From positions 645,101 through 709,100 of the forward strand of contig VXAY01006578.1 of NCBI GenBank assembly GCA_013399855.1: DNA of 64,000 nucleotides. Reading direction: 5' to 3'. Under the pieces are notes generated by a model. The model made no database searches. It was not told where the DNA came from and saw only the letters and a program-made list of their open reading frames with translations. Origin of the DNA: Oxyruncus cristatus (taxonomy: Eukaryota > Chordata > Aves > Passeriformes > Cotingidae). Below are positions 51,277 through 62,688 of the stretch, in pieces (position 1 is the stretch's first letter; every line of letters starts with the position of its first letter). Both the position numbers and the translations under genes were made by a program.

Positions 51277-54200
51277 AATTTGTGAGTTAGTTTACTCACA
51301 CCCTTCTGAAACTCTCAGAACCTACAATCTAACCCAAAGCCTATGGGAATTAATAGAAATACCCACAATAACTGCAGTGAGCTTTAAATCAGGTGCACTG
51401 TATTTAACAGTTAAATACATATACAGATGTATTTAACATCTTGTTTCTCTTAAGAATAATACTTGATTTTGAATCAGAGGCATACTGGACTAAAAGTCTG
51501 CTGTTATGGAGGTAACAGAGAAGATCATGGTGGACCTATTGTTTGCTAAACCTGGATATGTTGTTTGCAAAAGACTTGTCTAGACACAGAATATTGTTAT
51601 TTACATCACTAAATGTCAAATCATTCTATTTATATCAGAAGCAGCAAATTCACAAAAATGTCTTTCCCAAACCCACACCACTTTAAACTAATAGTCATGT
51701 CAATACAAAAATTACATGCTCGACACAGAAGCACAGAATAGCTAAAAATCCTTACTGACAATGAATTAATGTTTCTCTCATTGAAGTTACTGGGCACTCA
51801 TCATCAGTAGCAGTAGGGCAAGACTAATAACTATTGCTTTTGCAAAAAGCCTTTTCCATGTTTCTGTTTTTTCATATTTTCCACCAGAAATGTAACACTT
51901 ACTAGCTGAATAGCTATTAAACTTTTAAGTTCTCTGGAAAAGAGAAAGAACCAGACCATCAAGTTCTTCAAGATGAAGAACTTTTGGGCAAGTCGTTACC
52001 CAAACATCCAACATCAGGGAAATAAAAAAGTCTCTGTGCACTTCTCCCCACACACACATGTGGCTAGTCTGTTATTAAATCCTCAATGAAATTTGCATAG
52101 TTACAACCACATGCAGTCTCGGGAAATGTTAAACGTCAGTGAAAGGAACATCATTTAAGGTGGATATCCTTAAGACAGATCAGAACATACAGGAGGGAGA
52201 ACATGAGCTTCTAGCAGACAAGATCCAGCACCACAGAATTTTCTCTGCAGCCTTAGATTTGTCATTTAACAAGGATTCTCCTTAACACTTTGAAAATTCC
52301 AGTATCTAGTATACAGAAGTCATCCAGGTGCTTCTTCAAAGTCAGGAAAGAGAGACCAGTGCCTCCATAACATTTATTCCTGCCTGTCACAGGACAAATG
52401 TCTAACCTACTGAAGCATGGTACAAGCCTAGATGACAAGTCCACAGAGCCAGACAATTTTCAGATGAAAGAGTAATTCTCCTTCTTCCCCTCCTAAAGAC
52501 TCGCCGTCTCTTAGTTTTTCAAAAAGAAAATTATCCCTGACTACAAGAATAATACCATCTCCCTACTACATAGGATTGATTTCTAGACTCATACATGTAA
52601 AGATGGAAATTTAAAAAATAGGTAATTACCTAGAGAAGATAGACAAACCTTGTAGCAGAATCCTGATAGAGAAAGGCCTCTGTCTGTATGTCATTATATA
52701 TGTCTGTTTAGAGAAGGAAGAACTGCTTATGTAGTCAAGCATAAGTATCTGGCTGCAGGATTAGGTCATGTCACCAGCTATTTTCCCTCTCTGTCTTTTA
52801 GGTTAAATGTTTTCTCACTACCATTGTTAATCTATTCCCTAAGACATACAGCTACTGTATCGTGAACTTTGTATATGCTGACATTATGGGAAACACTCAT
52901 TTTCACACCTACTGACTGAATTATTTCAGCCTGAATGTTGTATTAACATAGGTCTTCCCATTTAATATCATTAGGTATTTAAAACACACAGGCCAAATTA
53001 AAGTTTTAAATACTGCATATTCAGTACTTGGCAAATAAACCTTCTGAAACACACGTAGATCAGTCTTTTAATGTAATTCATTCAATTATTTCTATAGGCA
53101 GATATTCAAGACAACATACTTTGTTCAACATTTTTGTTCCTGAAAACATTTGCCGGGAGTCTGCAGGTACAGATATTTTGAAAACTTTGTGTGTAAATTA
53201 CGGTGAAGAACAAACCCCTTGGGACATTGGTGGTATATTAACACACCTCCAGAGCAGTATTATACAAACCTGTTCAATGTATTTTCAAATATGTTGATCC
53301 TTTCCAACTTTCATACAATGTTTTGTGCCTTGGAAAGTTTCCCTTGGTTTCTTTGCCATGTTTTGCATAAGTCAACACGTGCACCTGTCTAAAATAGAGC
53401 AGGACTGTGACTGAAAGTAATCCAAAAGAAATATTTGAGACATCCAGTAAAATGACCCAGGATATCCTGGTTTCTCCATTTCTATTTAAGGTTTACAAAA
53501 TCATTTGTATTCAAGAGCCCAAGCAAAAAACTCAGACTAGACATCTTTAAGTTAGTGGCTTAGCTTCAATTAGCAGCTAAACAAAAAGGCCAGATTTTAA
53601 GACATTAAATCAATAGAAACTCCAGATACTTGATATCATAGGTCTGGAAATCAGTCCTGTGTGTTTAGATGGCTGGAGATAATGACCAATTTTCAGAAGA
53701 GCTAAATGGTCTCAATTAGAAATAAACAGTTACCATCTTGGGGAAGCACACCCTGTCATTATAATGTATTAACCTATTCTTTTATATTTGCCATCTTTTA
53801 AGTTTTTATTTAGGATAAAAGGAAATGTTATTTCTTTAGCAGAACAGATCCATCCAGCATGTACAGGGCATTTCTAACCAGAACTGAACTGTGCCCTTTT
53901 GCACCTTGATAGAAAGCAGGAATACTGAAGTTTACTGAAGTTAATGGAATGACTTTCATACTTTTTTTTCAGTTAAAAAAAAAAAAAGTCAATCTAATAT
54001 GTTATACATTTTATTTAATTTTCAATTAAAATGTAAATATGTGGTTCTAGAGACAGGATTGCTGCAATGTTTTTGAAATGCAAAGGAAAGAGAAGAGATA
54101 GCAGCAGGGAAGGCTTCAGCTGCAACATGAAGTTTGGAGTTTCTGCTGCAACATATCTATAAATAATTCTCAAAATAAAGGGGACAACTTGACTTTACAA

Positions 54201-55586
54201 GTACTGAGTTCCATCATGTTGTTACCAAGATGTTCATACATGAACCAAAGATATTTTGGTACCTATTAAAAAGAGTATCAGCAGGAAAGGAAGTTCCATC
54301 TAATTGATCATTAAATTTAGAGGAACAAAACACTTCATTGAATCTGAGCATCAGAGACAGATTTAGCACAGCTTTATATAAACCCCACTTTTCTTGCAGC
54401 ATACTGGACTTTCTCCAATTTTACTGCAAAGCAGAAATGCGACACCTTTTGTCAATAAGTGTAGTGCAACCGTGTTCAGGACACCAAAAATTTTGCTTCT
54501 ACCAGAAAAAGGTTCCATGGAAACCAGTGAGCACTGATGAATATTTGACAGTCATCTATTTTTACTCCTAGCAAGCCTAAACACCAGAAAGATAATTTTG
54601 CCTCATTTTTCTCAGAAATTATTTTCCTTAGCATTTGAAATAAAATATCGTATTTCTAATTTATCAACTGGATTTTCTATGCCAGAAAGTAGACAAACAA
54701 AGTTCTTAAACATATTAGAAATAATGATTTGTCATGGAGACCTGGGATGACTTTCAGTTCTGCACAGCACTGGACTACTGTCAGAATTACATAAATAAGT
54801 AATTGTAAACCATGCAATTAAAATTTGAAAATGCATATTCAGAAACCAGATGATTTCTTATCCTCCAAACATTTCTGAAAGGTTTTCATGTCAATGCACA
54901 AGCTATTCAGTCAAATTAATTGGTCACACCCAGCATTAAAGGTTAATCTCTTCCAGCGTGAGGAATATAGCATGTACCTACTTTTCACTCCCGTGTATAG
55001 GGCCACATAAAGGTTGTCTCCTTTATTTTTATTGAGCGTTGTATCTCTCCACAGAGTAGAATACCAGCATGTCAGCTATGTTGCTATGCCAGCATAAAAG
55101 TTCTGGCCAGTATGCATGGCAGCATAAAAGTTCTCCTGAGTGTTTATACTGGATCTATGTAAAATAATAAACTACTTTGAAACGCTAATAGATCCAACAG
55201 ATAGGGGCAGAAAACAAAAAGGGACATCTTAGGTTCTTATAGCCACTTTAAAAAAGTGCATCTGATACACAGAGGTTTAAATTATTTCAGTAACTGGTAA
55301 TGGAAATCTTATTAATATAATGAAAGGCTTATCTTTCTCAGAATCCTTATAGTTTCTTAAAATCCTAATCCAGTCACCAGTGAAGACAATGAGAATCTTT
55401 CCATTCACTTGAAACCAACATTTGGCATCCCTGCTCACTTCAAGCTAGAATTTTTCTGGGAATTTTGAATTTTGTGTAATGGATAGTCATAATAATATGA
55501 CTACTGGATCTAGGAGAGGTTTATCCTTTTTAATATTGCCTATACTAAGTAATAACTTCCAAGGATTCCATACTTATCCAACCAAA
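51277..55586. other. unique stretch, no gene recognised
   Basis: AT-rich with no recognised repeat. The 14-mer agcataaaagttct occurs twice at 55091-55104 and 55121-55134 within a 30-base imperfect duplication. Confidence 0.5.
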
Positions 55587-55591
55587 CCAGT
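55587..55591. repeat. target site duplication, left copy (CCAGT)
   Basis: These five bases, CCAGT, directly abut the left end of the LTR and are repeated exactly at 56179-56183. A 5-base duplication fits ERVL-class integration. Confidence 0.9.
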
Positions 55592-56178
55592 TGTCATAGT
55601 TCAAACCCAGCTGAAAACCAAGCCCTACACAGTCACTCACTGACTCACTCCCCCACCAGTAGGATTGGGGAAGGAATAGGAAGGGGAAAAGCTAGAAAAC
55701 TCTTGGGTTGAGATAAAGACAGTTTAATAGGAAAAGCAAAAGCTGCATGCACAAGCAAAGCAAAACAAGGAATTAATTCACTGGTTCCCATGGACAGGCA
55801 GGTGTTCAGCCATCTTCAGGAGAGCAGGGCCCCATCACGCATAATGCTGACTTGGGAACACAAACACCATCACTCCAAACCTTTTCTCCTTCTTCCCCCC
55901 ACTTTATATACTGAGTATGATGTCCTATGGTCTGGAATATCCCTTTGGACAGCTGGGGTTATCTGCCCTGGCTATGTCTCTTCCCAGTCTCCCTTGCATC
56001 CCCAACTTCCTTGCCAGTCTGGCAGTATGGAAAGCAGAAGAGGCCTTGGCTCTGTGTAAAGACTATTCAGCAATATCAAAACCATCTCTATAACATCAAT
56101 CCTGCATTCAGCACAAATCCAAAACACTGCCCCTTACGAGCCACTGTGAAGAAAATTACCCCAGCCAAAACCAGCACA
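55592..56178 (-). mobile_element. solo ERVL-type LTR, complete, antisense
   Basis: This 587-base element starts TGTCATAG and ends AGCACA on the plus strand, so on the minus strand it runs TGTGCTGG...CTATGACA with the expected TG...CA ends. The flanking CCAGT copies are identical. On the minus strand there is a TATA box (TATATAAAG, plus 55912-55920) and, about 175 bases further, a poly(A) signal (ATTAAA, plus 55733-55738), in the order expected for U3 and R. The sequence resembles a very common avian ERVL LTR (blocks such as gcacaaatccaaaacactg and ggtgttcagccatcttcagg). No internal viral sequence is present on either side, so this is a solo LTR left by recombination. Open frames inside it are chance. 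Confidence 0.93.
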
Positions 56179-56183
56179 CCAGT
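56179..56183. repeat. target site duplication, right copy (CCAGT)
   Basis: Matches the five bases left of the LTR exactly. Confidence 0.9.
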
Positions 56184-57423
56184 TCTTTAATAAAAGAACT
56201 ATAAATAGAGCCATTACAGTTGCATTTATTTTGTGCACATTTCATCCATGTTCATAAAACTAACTCTGTGGTTCTTCTCCCAGGTTATTATTTCATGCAA
56301 CCTCTGCTTCCCCTTGGAGCTCTGCACCAGTTCTGACACGTCTGTGCTGTTCCAGGGAGCAATGGCTCAGGAGTCCTTGTAGATGAGGAACTGGATATTT
56401 TGTTTTGTTTTGTTTGTTCGGTGTTCGTTTTGTAGTTATTTGTTGTTTTTTTTATTTAATTAAAACATGTTTAAAACACTGCATCATTTTAACTCAGTTA
56501 ATTCATGGTGGCAGAGAGTTCGTGCGTTTACATATTTTTCTCTCTATTGTCTTGGTCTAACACCACCTTCATGCGGTTTTTTTTTCCCCTTTTTTCTTTG
56601 TTTTTACAATATTAAGACATACTTTTTTTCCCAGAGAAATGCACTCCTGTATGTATACGCACCCGATAGCCCAGCATGTAATATCAGTGTTTCTGCAATG
56701 CAGGAGAGTTAACAAGATCAATCAGTCCAGTCACTGACAGATGCATATCCACACACCTTGTGCTACAGACCACTTAGAAGACATACAAGTTAGTCACATT
56801 GTGTGAGAGGTTTGTACTATACATTTGTTCATCATCACCACTTGCATAGATTTTTAAGTAACCATGACATTCTTGATGCAAGTTTAGAAACCTCTGCAAA
56901 GAAATCTAATTTAAGATGCTATCTAGCCTAGGCTGTCCTTTCTCTTTTTATTAGGTTAATTGACCAATGACGTGATAAAAGAGAGATCACCCCAACACAA
57001 GGGAATGAAAAAGGTTACAGCAGAGGCATTTCACTGTTTTGCATCCAGTAGCATGTATTATTGAAGCATCAACTCATATCTGTCACACGAAGTCATACCT
57101 CTTTTTAATAAATGAAATAAATTCAAGTAGTATTACTGTGCCATGCTTTTCAGAAGATTTGTCAAGAAAGAGGCATCTTTGACTATTCACTTAGCAAAGG
57201 GGTTATACTGTTATATTCCTGACAGTTTTGGGACAGGGGAATAAAACAAACTTCCCTCTTTTAAAGCATACTTGCATCCCCAGTAAAGCCCAAACCCTCT
57301 TTGGGCAGCTCCAGGGCTCAAAAAACACAGCTTTGAAAGAGCAATCTGCGCATTGAAATGTAAATATTCGCTACAGTGTACTGTACACAGGAATTCTGAA
57401 GGAAAGCAGGATGCTGAGCATAT
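56184..57423. other. intergenic or 3' untranslated sequence of the minus-strand gene
   Basis: Lies downstream of the stop codon of the minus-strand gene. Candidate poly(A) signals on the minus strand are AATAAA at 57422-57427, which overlaps the stop, and one near 56948. A T/G-rich microsatellite-like tract (tttgttttgtttgttcgg) is at 56400-56450. Confidence 0.4.
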
Positions 57424-57836
57424 TTATTCATTCATCATTACCCAGAGTTCTCTGTCGGCTGTTTCACAGAAATGCTTTTCAGTTTGTTTGAGTTCTGGAA
57501 GAAACAGAGCTTGGGCATTGCTTTGGAATAGGCAAAGTTCTTTTCTTGCCTCTTGTAGAGCACTAAAACTCATTTGAAGGCTTGATTCAAGAACAGATGA
57601 GTCAGTACCTTCATTAACAGATTTTAGACCTTCATACAAAAGTTGCAGGTTTGGTTTTGTTGGGAGAAGTAACAGAGCTGTAGGCTCCATTCCCTCCTCC
57701 TTTCCATTAGCACAGCCTCCCATGCTACAGCTGTGGTTGTGTAAAGGATTTGAATCAGTTCCATTTGTATGTTCAAACAATGCATTTGAAGATGAAAGAT
57801 GGGCAAGTAAATGCCAACATTGAATGCTGTTGGTAT
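57424..57836 (-). CDS. last coding exon of an unidentified minus-strand gene
   Basis: On the minus strand a strong acceptor (gttttttcccctcccag) is followed by 413 bases open in one frame: two bases, 136 codons, then TAA at 57424-57426. This is one of the longest splice-bounded open frames in the window. The peptide begins TNSIQCWHLLAHLSSSN, has a middle rich in N, H, C and G, and ends in a helical, charged segment (SFSALQEARKELCLFQ ... ETADRELWVMMNE). It joins the 58785 exon in phase, the split codon giving Asn. A second frame stays open for about 70 codons but ends early. I do not recognise the family. The remaining doubt is that homology could not be tested. Confidence 0.6.
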
Positions 57837-57889
57837 CTGGGAGGGGAAAAAACTCCTGGTCTATACAAGATAGTTACTTTCATTTTTCA

Positions 57890-57923
57890 AGAGTCCATTT
57901 TAGATGTAAAGAGTCCATTTTAG
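57890..57923. repeat. 14-base sequence repeated with a 20-base period
   Basis: The motif agagtccattttag occurs at 57890-57903 and 57910-57923, within the intron about 55-90 bases before the last exon's acceptor. It is probably a local slippage duplication. Confidence 0.85.
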
Positions 57924-58784
57924 GGGACACTGGCAAACCAAAGGATTGAATTTTGCTATACCTTATTTCCTGCTGGGCCTTTCAGAAAAGAAAAAAAACA
58001 CAAACATACAAAAAATCTATAGAAATGTAATTATATGTTAGCACAAAAGAACTTTTAAAACAGTACTCCATTCGGTCAAAAAGAAATATCCCTTTCAGGC
58101 GAATACAATTTTCTTTCAGTGTTAGGCATTTTTTTAAAAGAAGGCAGTTTAAAAAAAAAAAAATTACTAAAATTCCAAGAGAAAAATTATAATGTCATCT
58201 TTTAAGGATGTTGAAATAAAACATTGCCTTACATTCAATTAACAGTTTGGCAAATTTGTGAAACATGTTGGTGTTACTCCTACTGTCCCCTCTGAAGGGG
58301 ATCTCAGCTACAATAATGCTACTCAGTTCTAGTGGAGAGTCTTTAAACTAATGTAGTAACCTTGTAATTTTTCTGCCAAATGGAAACAAATGTAAATAAT
58401 ATTCTGAATACTATGTGCAATTGCGATTAGTAAGTCAGTCTTCTTTCTTTATGGTATGTTGAAGAAACATTAATACCCGTGAAATAAAAAAAAAAGATAT
58501 CTTAATAAATCCTGAAAATTTTAACAGGACACTTGAACTGAGAGAATTATGATCACATTATCTACTACTTTAAAATCATAACAAATCCAAACCAGACTAT
58601 CTCAGTATAACTGAAATAAGTTATATTACTGATCCTGAATTGACTTGTTTCTTTCAAAATCATGGGAGATTATCTTCCTTAGTAAACTCTACATAAATCC
58701 TTTCTTTTTCTCAACAGAAATTCCACTCCCATGTATTCAGAATCCATTTAGTGATTTTAATGACAAGAAAGTTTTCCCTGTTAC

Positions 58785-58933
58785 TAATAGTTAAGATTCC
58801 ACAGTTGATTTTTCCTTCTTGTGAACAACGCACATAATTTTTTACAGCATTCAAGAGATGGAATAGGTCAGGAGAAGGAAGAAGCAATCCCTTTTGACCT
58901 TCACATGCCAATAGGGGCAGCACTAGAAGCCAT
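58785..58933 (-). CDS. penultimate exon of the minus-strand gene
   Basis: This 149-base exon follows the acceptor ctgccttttgtttaaaagtatacag and ends TTA|GTAACA, a moderate donor. It starts with one base of a codon, has 49 full codons and ends with one base, so it joins exons on either side without a frameshift. The peptide is hydrophobic and helical: WLLVLPLLACEGQKGLLLPS, then PDLFHLLNAVKNYVRC and a shorter GKINCGILTI segment. The character is of a helical-repeat (HEAT/armadillo-like) protein, but this is an impression, not a domain match. Confidence 0.52.
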
Positions 58934-59088
58934 CTGTATACTTTTAAACAAAAGGCAGTTTACCTCCTGGTGCTGTTCTTCGAGGTAGAATCTGTACCTT
59001 TGTGAGTCAAGAGCAAAGAGGCAATGGGAAAGTAAACAAACCCAGTGGAAAAATAAATGATCTGTGCTGCAGCTCTGCATCTTTACAC

Positions 59089-59146
59089 TTCTTGGTCCAG
59101 TGGCCAGAATTCAGTTGAGTGAAATGCAAAAGTGAAGAGTAAGTTC
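59089..59146 (-). CDS. small internal exon of the minus-strand gene
   Basis: A 58-base exon follows a good acceptor (gtgtgttctgcag) and encodes TYSSLLHFTQLNSGHWTK between two split codons. Its donor (GTGTAA) is weak. It is chosen because its phase fits exactly between the 60814 exon and the 58785 exon. The same frame stays open for another 28 codons after the donor, so a longer or different exon is possible. Confidence 0.4.
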
Positions 59147-60813
59147 CTGCAGAACACACAAGAAAATAAAATGTTGAAGAGTGGGACAAAGTGGTTTTGA
59201 AAAAAAATGTGTATGGGGAAAATCTCCAGGTATCTTTAAAAGAAAAGAACCTTTTTAAAAAAATAATTTTTAAAACCGTTTGTAACTACAATAATAAAGT
59301 AATTAATTAAATTAACTTGGAGCAAAATTTGTGATGATCAATTTTACTACAAGACTGAACTTGTCTTGTACTACAAGTCTGAATTTCAGCCTGTAATACA
59401 GTGAAACCCAGGTGGTGTAACAAGTTTTAAGAGAGTCAGAATTTAAAAAACCTCTTCCTGCTCTAATGGGATGTTTATACACTGAGCTTTGATATGGAAT
59501 GAAAAGCTAGTACTCTGCCTAGGAACAAATCCTGAAATTAACCTGATATTTGGAGATTTCAGCGGAGCTGATGATAAGCTTGGAAAATGTGATGGTGAGG
59601 GAGGAAGTACATGCACATAGCATGGATGTTGAAAAGAAAAATCTAAAAAAAACAGTTGAGAGAAAAAGAACTACGAGACTTGTGAACAGAAAAAAAAAAA
59701 TCCCTTACTTCTGTGAAAATAATATACAGTGACTTACGAAGAGTAGTTTAACCCAGCTGTAAGATTGAATGTTCAGAAGAATTAAATCCTCAGCTTTGAA
59801 TAACATTCGCAGTAAATTAAACCGACAGTTATGCAATGTCTGAAGTACGTCGTAACTACCCCATGATTACCACAGCCAGCCAAATGCTGTCTCCAAGCAG
59901 GCAAAACTTCTAACTGGGATCAAGGTTTTTATCCAGTGTTTAGTCTCCTTTGACCTGATTCATTTCAGCACTCTTACTTTGGAGGTAAGAGGAAAGTTTT
60001 GTTTCTGTGAAAGTCAATGCAGACATTTGAGTCAAAATTAAACCTGATGCAACTCAAATGATGTCACTCCAGGGATGGATTTGGCCCAAAGTGTCGGGGG
60101 AGGTTAATGTTCTTCCTGAACTGGAGATGAGTGTTAATTCATCTCAGCTCTTTAGCTTTGCTGCAGCTACAACTGCAGGCCAGGCCAAGGAGCTGCATAA
60201 TCTGGTTGCAGTAAAGATGGGAGTGTGAGTTTGCTGCTGCTGAACCAATAACCCCTTTTGTACCTTTACAATTGTAACAACCTCTTTATTTCTTTGCAAA
60301 CATTTCTTTAAAAATGTGACAAAACCTTTCCTACCAGCCACTCTCTTTTTGGTCCCTTCTGCTCCTTTGGTTGGTAGCGTTTCAAGCCAGTTGCAGCTCA
60401 CAAACTGCACCTCAACATTTCCTTATCAATGGTTTCTGCCATATGTCCTGCACTTTGTAAAAACAGGGCTATCATACATTGTTTTAAGGGCTGGATTCTG
60501 CTCTCTTATCCCAGTTCACGAGAGGGAAATGGTGTGGCACCATTGTAACTAAGAGTGGAATTTAGAGCTAGTACGAAAAATGCCATCTGGCCAGGAGTGC
60601 TTGCCTCCTGCATTTCAAATGTTTCTTGTCTGAGCATGCATTCCAGTAAGACCTCTATGCACATACAGATGAGCAATAATGACTTCTCATTTAATGACCT
60701 TTCCCCCCAAGACAGTTATTAATGGTGAAAACAACTTACTGCAAGTTTGATACATAAATTGTAAGACAGCTACGGAAAGGGTCTGAATGTCCTGATGGCA
60801 ATGCTTACCACAC

Positions 60814-60964
60814 CTTGCAAGAAAGCTCCGGCAGCAGCATGTCTCAGTCGTGAGGAAGACAGGAGAAGATGCTGAGTGTAGAGAATGCTTATCTCTGCAG
60901 TCCTTGTCAAGGAAAATAAGAGGGCATTGGCAAACCCCTGCTCCTCTTCTGGCACAGCCTCTTC
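60814..60964 (-). CDS. internal exon of the minus-strand gene
   Basis: A 151-base exon has an acidic start (EEAVPEEEQ) followed by a strongly helical stretch, GFANALLFSLTRTAEISILY, then TQHLLLSSSRLRHAAAGAFL. The donor can be CAAG|GTGTGG at 60814, which fits the phase of the next exon, or GTG|GTAAGC five bases later, which is a better consensus but would break the frame with the 59146 exon. The acceptor (tgttttgggggag) is purine-rich and weak. The alternating Leu/Ala pattern supports coding despite overlapping open frames on both strands in this GC-richer patch. Confidence 0.5.
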
Positions 60965-61761
60965 CTCCCCCAAAACACAAATCAGGAGGGAAGAACAAGA
61001 AAATAAAGATGGCTGTATGTTGCCTTTCTGCTTCCATCTCTGTGGGCTGGCTGATGAGCTGCTTTCTTCTGAGGCAAAGATGAAGCATGGCCTGCCCTAC
61101 ATCTGCCATCCCTGGAGCACAGCAGGGTGTTCTGGGCACATGTTTTGTACTTCCAAGTGTGGTTCCCTATTAGTGGGGTACTTCTAAGAAGGCTAAAAGG
61201 CTGTGACCTACACACAACCCAAGGAAGTCCTGCTTCATGATCCCTGTCTGATAGCAAGGTCAGTCATCTGTGCAGGCATGAATGAGTCTCATGTTGCTTT
61301 TAGCCTGAAAAATAGCTGGAAGAAAGCCCCACTTTTAAATTACAGTTCGACAGGGACACCAGATTAACTCACAAATCCCAACAGTATTGACAAATTCAAA
61401 TCATCAGAATCCTATCCAGCATTTAAATCATATTTTAATAGTATGGTTAATAAGTTAAGCTTCCAGTCAGCTGTAAAGTATGCAAGCTTTTGGTTTGGCA
61501 CTGGAAAATATCCCAATTCTTGTTCACAATTAGTGTCAGAAAAGCCATCAATACACCTGCCCTTGCTTTTGCAATACCACATCCTTGTAATCTCTTCAGT
61601 TCCTGCACAGTCTCACAAAATAAAATGCTGTGACAAAAGCCAGTTGTCCTCTCTTCCCTACTCTACACCAAGTCTGCATTTTCTTACTTTCCCAACCTTC
61701 AAGTGAAATTCATGGGTTACAATGCCACTAATTCCATCTGGTTTTCCCATGTGTGTTTTAC

Positions 61762-61833
61762 TTGATCTGCAGTATTCCTCACTCCATGATGCCCCTCCAG
61801 GTCTTGAAAAAGGGGAGGTTTTTCTTGCTTCAG
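61762..61833 (-). CDS. upstream exon of the minus-strand gene
   Basis: A 72-base exon of exactly 24 codons lies between a good acceptor (ggctttagccttttcactgctag) and the donor CAA|GTAAAA. The peptide reads LKQEKPPLFQDLEGHHGV followed by six residues ending ADQ. It begins and ends at codon boundaries and continues in frame into the acidic start of the 60964 exon. The rest of the gene should lie upstream, partly beyond this window. I could not find a convincing preceding exon within 61834-64000. Confidence 0.4.
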
Positions 61834-62149
61834 CTAGCAGTGAAAAGGCTAAAGCCATGTAATACTTACTGGTTCTTTTCCCATGTTAAATGAGTTTGGT
61901 TTATCTTTAGGAGGTGGAGATCATGAGAAGCCTTCTTCCTCCTTCCTCTGAGAATATTTCTTAGAAAATGTCATGTGAATCCCTAGCATTAGTCAGAAGG
62001 ATAAATAGAAAGTTGAGAATTATCAGAAAGGGTGTAAAGAATATAACAGAAAGCAGTTTTATGCACTGTATGAATCCATGGGTGCACTGACAGCCTAAAC
62101 AGTAAAGGTACTTCTGATCATTCTAACCCATAAATACTATAGTAGAATA
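61834..62149. other. probable intron, nothing recognised
   Basis: About 315 bases between the first recognised minus-strand exon and the old CR1. No repeat or open frame of note. Confidence 0.4.
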
Positions 62150-62688
62150 AGACAGCAGAGGGCAGAAAGGATGATCGAAACATTGAAAGGCTTCGCTCAG
62201 GCAGAGTCTGAGGCCCTTTAGCCCAGGGAAAATACAACTCGGGGAGATTAGCAGATAAATAAAATATCAAGAGTGGCAAGAAGAACAACTATTTCATCTT
62301 CTCTCTGAAAAAGAAGGAAGCAAGAGGCTCCCAGTGCAAATTACCAAACCTCAGGATTAAAAAATCACAGAGGGAAGTGCAGAATGCACTGCAGAGTGAA
62401 GCAGTGGGACTCACTGACACAGGATGTTATGGAGGTCAAAAGGAAGATTATTAAAAAGGGCTAGATCATTTCATAGAAAGGTCTATGGAGTTCTGTTAAA
62501 TGTGACGATCTGGATGCAAGACACAGATCTCAAAATCCCTCATCACCTATTGTTAGAAGATGGAACGGTATGCCACGGGATGAGCGTATTTACGTTCTTT
62601 ATTGTGTTTCCCTGAACATCCATTACCAGCCCCTCTAACAGGCTGAAAGCTGGCCTTTCAGTCTTATCTGATAAGGTTCATCTTTCTT
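62150..62688 (+). mobile_element. old CR1-type LINE fragment, sense
   Basis: The order of degraded blocks matches an ancient sauropsid CR1 subfamily: attgaaaggcttcgctcagg, cagagtctgaggccctttag, the attagcagataaataaaatat region, then cactgacacaggatgttatgg, ggctagatcatttcatagaa, and a 3' part ending ctttcagtcttatctgataa. It is far more diverged than the other CR1 copies and lacks the ATTCTATG tail, as expected of older lineages. If the minus-strand gene continues upstream, this lies antisense in one of its introns. Confidence 0.65.

Noticed and set aside
55790..56190. Plus-strand open frames of 87-89 codons
   Set aside because: They lie inside or across the end of the antisense solo LTR, and the apparent peptides have no meaning.
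60687..61139. 150-codon minus-strand open frame, the second long frame over the 60.8 kb exon
   Set aside because: It is in a different frame from the splice-supported exon, has no clear splice boundaries, and includes low-complexity stretches (IFIFLFF, GGGRGCARRGAG).
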